Made by a program: the position numbers and the translations under genes. The notes beneath the pieces were generated by a model. It was given only the letters and a program-made list of their open reading frames with translations, made no database searches and was not told the DNA's origin. 64,000 nucleotides of DNA from Clostridiales bacterium (GTDB taxonomy: Bacteria > Bacillota > Clostridia > Saccharofermentanales > Saccharofermentanaceae): NCBI GenBank assembly GCA_017940895.1, contig JAGAXM010000005.1:62001-126000 (forward strand). Reading direction: 5' to 3'. Shown in pieces: positions 59,279 to 64,000 of the stretch; within the stretch, counting starts at the first letter, position 1, and the number at the start of each line of letters is the position of its first letter.

Positions 59279-61207
59279 ATGAGAAAGTTTTTAAGGTCGT
59301 TTACAGGAAAGTTTATTTGTTTCTTTGTGTGCGTGCTGTCGGCAGTTCTGACGGCGGGCTCAGTATTAGGCGTGATGCTCATGGCCCGGGAAGATTTCTA
59401 TACTTCTTCGGAGGAAACTCTTGTAAGAGATGTCATCGCGTCTTCGGCTTACGATGCGGGGTGCAGGTTCAATAATGAGGTCTACGATGACATGGTTTCC
59501 GACGCGCGGGAAGATGTGGCTGTTAATGAATCTGTCGAAGAGTGTTTCGCGTTCGAAGTTTACGACGATGATGATAATCTGATAGTAGTGTCGAGCAATA
59601 TAGATGAAGTGCAGGGGCAAGAGCCCGTGACTACGGTTCTGTATTCCCCGGGAACATTTGTCGAGAATGAGCCTTCGACGTACTTTACTACCAAAGTCTA
59701 TTATGATTCTTCTGTTCCGATGACAGAGCAGATGGCTTTCTACTACAGACTGGTGGAGTTTCTGTACTCGATAAGATATACCCTCGGGGTAGTGGCGGCA
59801 GTGTCTTTGATAATCGCTGTAATCAGCTTTGTGATTCTCATGTCGGTTTCCGCAAGAAGACCGGATAACGAGGAGCTGTGCCCGGGAGTGCTTAATGATG
59901 TTCCCTTCGATATTCTGACAGCAGTATCGGCAGGCGCGGCAGCACTTATCTTAGCAATAATGTACTTGGTTGTATCCGAGACGGATGAATCTTATGTGCC
60001 TATGCTGATATTCGGGGTGCTTATGGCGTGCTCAGTCGCGTCGATTCTTCTCGGACTTTGCATGAGTATCTCCGCGAGATTAAAGCAGCATAATCTTATC
60101 CGTAACACGCTGATATTTAAGATTCTGCGATTCCTGTGGCAGTGCGTAAGGGGGCTTCACAGATTTAATATGAATCTGATACGAGGACTGCCGCTCATAC
60201 CTAAGACACTGCTTCTTATAGCCCTTTTCGCAGTGTCCGAGATGTTTGCGATAGGCTTCGTAGACTTCGGCACAAGAGCAGGTTGCGTTTTTGTTCGGTT
60301 TATTATAGTCGTGCCTTTGATACTTAATCTCGCAGTGACTTTAAGAAAGCTTCAACAAAGCGGCAAGGCTCTCGCGGCGGGAGACCTTGGCTTTCACACC
60401 GAGACCTCAACATGGAAGTTATTGCCCGACCTTCGGGCGCACGGGGAGGACCTTAACAGTATCGCGAACGGGATGAACGCGGCTGTCAACGAGAGGCTTA
60501 AAAGCGAGCGCATGAAGACCGAGCTTATCACGAATGTCTCTCACGACATCAAGACGCCGCTGACATCAATAATAAACTACGCTGACCTTATATCCCGCGA
60601 GAAAAGCGAGAACCCGAAGATAAGAGAATATTCGGAGGTTCTGGTAAGGCAGTCGGAGAGACTTAAGAGGCTTACAGAAGATCTTATTGAGGCATCGAAA
60701 GCGTCCTCGGGCAACCTCGAAGTTAATCTTGAACCCTGCGAGGCGGCAGTCTTTATCTTGCAGGCGGAAGGTGAGTATGAAGACAAACTTAAGAAAGCAG
60801 GTCTGACGCTGGTCACGAAGCTTCCCGAAGAGAGCCTTAAGATAATGGCGGACGGCAGACGTATGTGGAGGATATTCGATAACCTTATGAATAATATCTG
60901 TAAGTATTCGCAGCCGGGGACCCGTGTGTATCTGTCGCTGGAACGCGTCGGCGATAACGCTCAGTTTGTCTTTAAGAACACATCCGCGTCCGAACTTGAT
61001 ATGAGCGAGGAAGAACTTATGGAGAGATTCACAAGAGGCGACCGGTCGCGTAACAGTGGGATAGAAGGTAATGGTCTGGGACTTTCTATCGCAAGGAGCA
61101 TGGCCCAGCTTCAGAACGGGTCGCTCGACATCAAGATCGACGGCGACCTGTTCAAAGCTGTGCTCGAGGTTCCGGTGTCCAAATTGGTGAATAGTGATAC
61201 GCTGTAG
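59279..61207 (+). CDS. Sensor histidine kinase 3 (multi-helix membrane sensor)
   Basis: A 642-residue kinase. An N-terminal helix (about 12-35) is followed by an extracytoplasmic region (about 36-165), then helices at about 168-190, 212-232, 240-264, 308-330 and 335-355. HAMP-like linker, then phospho-acceptor H422 in NVSHDIKTPLTS, and an ATPase domain with NLMNNICKYS, MERFTRGDRSRNSGIEGNGLGLSIA (key residues N and G-box). The extra membrane block is unusual and may sense membrane state. It works with regulator 3; the BlaI/BlaR1-like pair is directly upstream. Confidence 0.94.
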   Translation: MRKFLRSFTGKFICFFVCVLSAVLTAGSVLGVMLMAREDFYTSSEETLVRDVIASSAYDAGCRFNNEVYDDMVSDAREDVAVNESVEECFAFEVYDDDDNLIVVSSNIDEVQGQEPVTTVLYSPGTFVENEPSTYFTTKVYYDSSVPMTEQMAFYYRLVEFLYSIRYTLGVVAAVSLIIAVISFVILMSVSARRPDNEELCPGVLNDVPFDILTAVSAGAAALILAIMYLVVSETDESYVPMLIFGVLMACSVASILLGLCMSISARLKQHNLIRNTLIFKILRFLWQCVRGLHRFNMNLIRGLPLIPKTLLLIALFAVSEMFAIGFVDFGTRAGCVFVRFIIVVPLILNLAVTLRKLQQSGKALAAGDLGFHTETSTWKLLPDLRAHGEDLNSIANGMNAAVNERLKSERMKTELITNVSHDIKTPLTSIINYADLISREKSENPKIREYSEVLVRQSERLKRLTEDLIEASKASSGNLEVNLEPCEAAVFILQAEGEYEDKLKKAGLTLVTKLPEESLKIMADGRRMWRIFDNLMNNICKYSQPGTRVYLSLERVGDNAQFVFKNTSASELDMSEEELMERFTRGDRSRNSGIEGNGLGLSIARSMAQLQNGSLDIKIDGDLFKAVLEVPVSKLVNSDTL

Positions 61208-61225
61208 TGCATTAAACATTACAGG

Positions 61226-62263
61226 CTATAGTCCTTCCGTATCGAGAATATATTCGTCGAATAACGGGAGACAGAAAGAAACTATACCGCGAGTGCTGCC
61301 TTTAATTATTCCTTTCTTGATAAGTCTTTTTCTGTAGGGATTGAATTCGTTACTTGTCATATTAAGTTCATTCCTAATATCAGCGATTTTATCTGAACCG
61401 ATCTTAGCCATAGCGATAAGAATCTTGCGGTCGCCGGCAGATAGTTCGTCCCATACTTTCTCATAAACATACTCCTCGAGGTATTGCCTGTAACGAGTCA
61501 GTATGCCTTGGTAATCTCCGCCGTTCTCCCATGTGTAGTATCCAAGTACTTGAAATGCGAAGGAATACCCTTTGGTAAGGCGAGCCATCTCCAGAGCCTG
61601 TGTTCTGCTAATCTTTAGCTTTTCGCTGTAATTGTTGGCTATTGCACCGATGTTTAAGGGCTCCAACTCAATCTTAGGTGCCCTGTAAAGGAAAGTAAGG
61701 CTTTTCTCATTTTGAAGATGATTGATATTATCGTAGAGCCCCGTCATTATAAGATAAACGGGCAAGTCTTGCCGTAACAGTATCTGGAAAGATGCTGCAA
61801 ATTCCTTTATATACTTGCTGTTCACGACTTCGTCGATTGTTATAAGTACACGCTTTCCCTTCTTCTTAATGCTCCCAAGCATTTTGGTTACCGCTGTGTC
61901 TATGTCTGCAATGGGAGCCTCCCCTTTTACTTCCAGCCCGAAGCCGAATATTGACAGGTTTATCTTGGATTGTTTAAACAACTGAGCCAGTTTGTTGTCG
62001 CTTGCAAGTTTTGCCGCCAAAGCATTCATAAGATCACGCTCGGGGTTAAGCTCTATTGTTATCCATTCACTATTCTTCTTCAGGTGGCTTGCTATTTCCG
62101 TCATGAAAACAGTTTTGCCTGAGCCTCTGATACCGGTGATCATATATACTTGCTGACTGGGTTTTACACTGGAAAAGGCATTGATCACCTCATCAAATTG
62201 TGCCACACGCGATATTAATTCTGACGGTGCTTTACCAAAAACAAGCGAATACGGATTGTTCAT
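61226..62263 (-). CDS. P-loop ATPase of the archaeal-ATPase (MNS/STAND-like) type
   Basis: A 345-residue ATPase. Walker A is ITGIRGSGKT near residue 45, Walker B is RVLITIDEV near 140, and the C-terminal region ends in a winged-helix-like segment (IRNELNMTSNEFNPYRKRLIKKGII). Related proteins occur as scattered, often mobile paralogues in Firmicutes and archaea; their function is not settled. Three 29-bp repeats precede the start codon directly. It is opposite in direction to its neighbours and abuts a gene lacking its 5' end, which suggests recent insertion. Confidence 0.88.
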   Translation of the reverse strand: MNNPYSLVFGKAPSELISRVAQFDEVINAFSSVKPSQQVYMITGIRGSGKTVFMTEIASHLKKNSEWITIELNPERDLMNALAAKLASDNKLAQLFKQSKINLSIFGFGLEVKGEAPIADIDTAVTKMLGSIKKKGKRVLITIDEVVNSKYIKEFAASFQILLRQDLPVYLIMTGLYDNINHLQNEKSLTFLYRAPKIELEPLNIGAIANNYSEKLKISRTQALEMARLTKGYSFAFQVLGYYTWENGGDYQGILTRYRQYLEEYVYEKVWDELSAGDRKILIAMAKIGSDKIADIRNELNMTSNEFNPYRKRLIKKGIIKGSTRGIVSFCLPLFDEYILDTEGL

Positions 62264-62264
62264 A

Positions 62265-62345
62265 TTTACTGTCCTTTACTGTTTTGAAAAGGTTTTACTG
62301 TCGTTTACTGTTTGAATATTATTTTACTGTCGTTTACTGTTTTGG
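62265..62345. repeat. Three 29-bp tandem repeats, each with two TTTACTGT units
   Basis: Repeats start at 62265, 62294 and 62323. Each reads TTTACTGTC(C/G)TTTACTGTTT, two octamers 10 bp apart, then a 9-base spacer. The array lies between the ATPase start codon (62263, minus) and the truncated gene. The regular helical phasing resembles an iteron or multi-site operator. Confidence 0.8.
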
Positions 62346-63257
62346 TCAAGAACGGCTGTTATCGGATCTGATTCAGATGTTACGAATACAATAAACGAGT
62401 ATGTATCTCAGTATAGTGATTACATATTCAAGACGGCACAGGACATGGCTGATAATCAGCAGTATGATGAAGCTATTGCATATCTTGAAGAGAATAGTGA
62501 TTATGTAGATGACGACCAGTATAATTCCATTGTTGCTGATTATGAGGATTCTGCTGCACAGTTATTGTTGCAGTCAAATGATGTTGCCGGTCTGATTGCG
62601 GCAGGTAGTTTTGATGATGCATTTAGCGTGCTGAATACAATAGGAAATATGTATCCGAATTCTGAAACTTATAACCAACTTTTAGCAGAGGCAGAAGATG
62701 CTTATACTTCGGCTGAGTTAGGTATAATACAGGGCTATATTGACAACTCAGATTATGAAGCAGCTTATGATGAGTGTATTGACGCTTTGAACAGAGTTCC
62801 GGGAAGAAGCGAACTTGTTACTCAAAGAGACTACTGTGAACAAAGACTTCCTGTTCCTTTGGATGATTGTTTTAGTTCTAGTTCAGGTATACATGGTTAT
62901 GGTGATCCTTCGGGCTCTGAAGGTCTGTTTGATAATATTTTTACCGATGATGATTTTTTGATGTATGCTGACAATGCAGGTTTTGAGGGTTTTGGTAACT
63001 ATGCTGATTTCTATCTGGATGGACAATATGACATATTAAGATTAGGTGTAACACCCTTTGAGCATATATATGGCGATTATGTTGTGTTCAGTATTATTGC
63101 TGATGATGAAGTTATATATGAACAGAGTATTACAAATCGCACAACACCGGATTTGTTTGACATAGATGTATCTGGTGTAACGTGGTTAAGAATATCTTTT
63201 TCATCGGAACTTTCCAATAGAATTGTTGTAGTTAATCCACAGTTGCTTTGTAATTAA
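62316..63257 (+). pseudogene. 5'-truncated surface protein with TPR-like region and NPCBM-like C-terminus
   Basis: The frame is open from 62316 to TAA 63255-63257, but coding-like sequence begins only at about 62346 (AVIGSDSDVTNTINEYV...), directly at the edge of the repeat array. There is no start codon with a ribosome binding site; the first ATG (62445) is internal to a continuous helical region. Residues after it form TPR-like helices (YDEAIAYLEENSDY, YEAAYDECIDALNRVPG), and the end resembles an NPCBM/NEW2 carbohydrate-binding-like domain (YVVFSIIADDEVIYE, FDIDVSGVTWLRISF). The DNA is AT-rich. It is probably the remnant of an anchored protein whose N-terminal part was lost. Confidence 0.65.
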
Positions 63258-63336
63258 AAGGAGCACGATTTAAAGTAAGTATTGTGATGATTGAGAAATT
63301 ACAGTAATCGGTTGTCATGCGCACATTGCACAACAG

Positions 63337-63373
63337 AAGGAAACTGATTTTGTGAAATCAGTTTCCTTTTTGT
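63337..63373 (+). terminator. Strong intrinsic terminator
   Basis: Perfect 14-bp stem AAGGAAACTGATTT (63337-63350) / AAATCAGTTTCCTT (63355-63368) with loop TGTG and a following T-run. The stem contains GGAAACT/AGTTTCC, the same half-sites as the TetR operator downstream. Confidence 0.88.
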
Positions 63374-63402
63374 TTGGAGCGAAGGTGTTATCATACACTT
63401 AA

Positions 63403-63430
63403 GGAAACTCAAATCGTATAATTAGTTTCC
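63403..63430 (+). promoter_or_regulatory. Candidate TetR operator over its own promoter
   Basis: GGAAACT (63403-63409) and AGTTTCC (63424-63430) form an inverted repeat that encloses the -10 box TATAAT (63417-63422). A repressor bound there would block its own promoter. Confidence 0.6.
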
Positions 63431-63443
63431 AAAGGAGCGGATC

Positions 63444-64000
63444 ATGGACCAGGATATGAAGATTAAGATCCTCAAGGCAACCATCACGGTCTTCAACAAG
63501 AAAGGCCTTAAGCTCACTATGGATGATATAGCCGAGCAGATGGGTATATCCAAGAAGACGATCTATAAGCATTACGACAGTAAAGAAGAGATCTTCGACC
63601 AGATCGTCGATTACATCTTCGATGACATTAAGAAGAAAGAGCAGGAGATCCTCAATGAGGAAGGACTCGAACTCGAGGTAAGAGTAAGACGACTCCTGGC
63701 AGCTTTCCCTGAAAGATTTACCGAGATAGATTTCACAAAGCTCGGCGACCTTAAGGACAAATATCCCAAGATATACAAGAAGCTTAAGAAGAGGCTTGAG
63801 TCCGGATGGGAACCCACGATGGAGCTTCTCGAACAGGGAAGGCAGCAGGGTATCTACCGGAAGGATGCGAACTTCACGATATTCAAGGTCATGATGGATG
63901 CATCGGTAGCGAGGTTCTTCGAGACGGACACCTTAAAGAAAAGCAAGATCAGTTACATAGAGGCATTGAATCAGGTAGTAGACATACTTCTGACGGGCAT
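63444..64000 (+). CDS. TetR/AcrR-family transcriptional regulator (3' end outside window)
   Basis: The frame is open from ATG 63444 to the window end (185 codons seen, no stop). The N-terminal HTH is KIKILKATITVFNKKGLKLTMDDIAEQM followed by GISKKTIYKHYDSKEEIFDQIV, the standard TetR motif. The ligand domain is only partly visible (length and ligand unknown). The ribosome binding site is AAAGGAG at 63431-63437. The promoter carries an inverted repeat suited to autorepression; its regulated genes may lie beyond the window. Confidence 0.93.
   Translation, partial: MDQDMKIKILKATITVFNKKGLKLTMDDIAEQMGISKKTIYKHYDSKEEIFDQIVDYIFDDIKKKEQEILNEEGLELEVRVRRLLAAFPERFTEIDFTKLGDLKDKYPKIYKKLKKRLESGWEPTMELLEQGRQQGIYRKDANFTIFKVMMDASVARFFETDTLKKSKISYIEALNQVVDILLTG

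Noticed and set aside
62265..62345. Possible CRISPR array
   Set aside because: Only three short repeats with 9-base spacers that are themselves similar, and no cas genes nearby; better described as tandem operator- or iteron-like repeats.
62445..63257. Treating the frame from ATG 62445 as an intact gene
   Set aside because: Coding-like sequence continues for about 100 bases upstream without a start codon, and the ATG has no ribosome binding site; a 5'-truncated gene fits better.

Overview
The window looks like a chromosomal stretch from an anaerobic, low-to-mid GC, Gram-positive member of the Clostridia (a gut or rumen Lachnospiraceae/Oscillospiraceae-type genome; the family is inference). 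Supporting signs are an oxygen-sensitive class III ribonucleotide reductase with its activase, superoxide reductase, a TagB/TarF-like CDP-glycerol transferase, AGGAGG-type ribosome binding sites and many TGn-TATAAT (extended -10) promoters. No rRNA, phage, IS transposase or CRISPR array was seen; there is one tRNA (Ala, CGC). No gene-free stretch exceeds 300 bases.

Layout. 1-850: end of a repeat-containing acidic protein. 924-19583: two paralogous sensing/transport modules, each an OmpR-type regulator plus histidine kinase and an MacB/BceA-like ATPase plus a large FtsX-type permease. In the first, kinase and transporter are separated by an AT-richer island (XRE regulator, unknown protein, YhcG/DUF1016 nuclease); in the second they are contiguous, with four TTAAG-type repeats at 10-11 bp period between them. 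A secreted serine hydrolase, superoxide reductase, STAS-kinase fusion and NSS transporter lie between the modules. 19663-24597 (minus): CPBP protease, CDP-glycerol transferase and a YidC-like/sulfatase-like fusion. 24716-30834: serine hydrolase, tRNA-Ala, patatin, a zinc-type ABC importer, YitT and CarD.

30851-38206 is an aromatic amino acid operon: DAHP synthase, prephenate dehydrogenase, AroB, AroA, AroC, a chorismate mutase-AroE-AroK fusion and AroQ. It is preceded by a 20-codon Phe/Tyr-rich leader peptide, a 13-bp antiterminator and an intrinsic terminator, a classical ribosome-mediated attenuator. 38240-45345: SseB-like protein, nrdDG behind two NrdR boxes, a GGDEF-EAL protein and a HAD phosphatase. 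45338-52556: LysR regulator, Sel1-like and DUF4236 proteins, EamA transporter, phosphoesterase, IlvE, DJ-1 protein and a zinc-ribbon membrane protein. 52688-56589: galK-galT and a divergent LacI regulator. 56675-61207: BlaI/BlaR1-like pair and a third two-component system. 61226-63257: a P-loop ATPase with 29-bp repeats next to a gene that has lost its 5' end. 63444-64000: start of a TetR regulator.

A recurrent feature is that several genes have the -10 hexamer only 6-7 bases before the start codon (924, 14437, 55582, the aro leader peptide at 30887, patatin at 26757, phosphoesterase at 50337), which predicts leaderless mRNAs, several of them for regulators. The other strong novelty candidates are the aro attenuator, the YidC-sulfatase fusion lacking the insertase arginine, and palindromic repeats inserted in frame in aroA.
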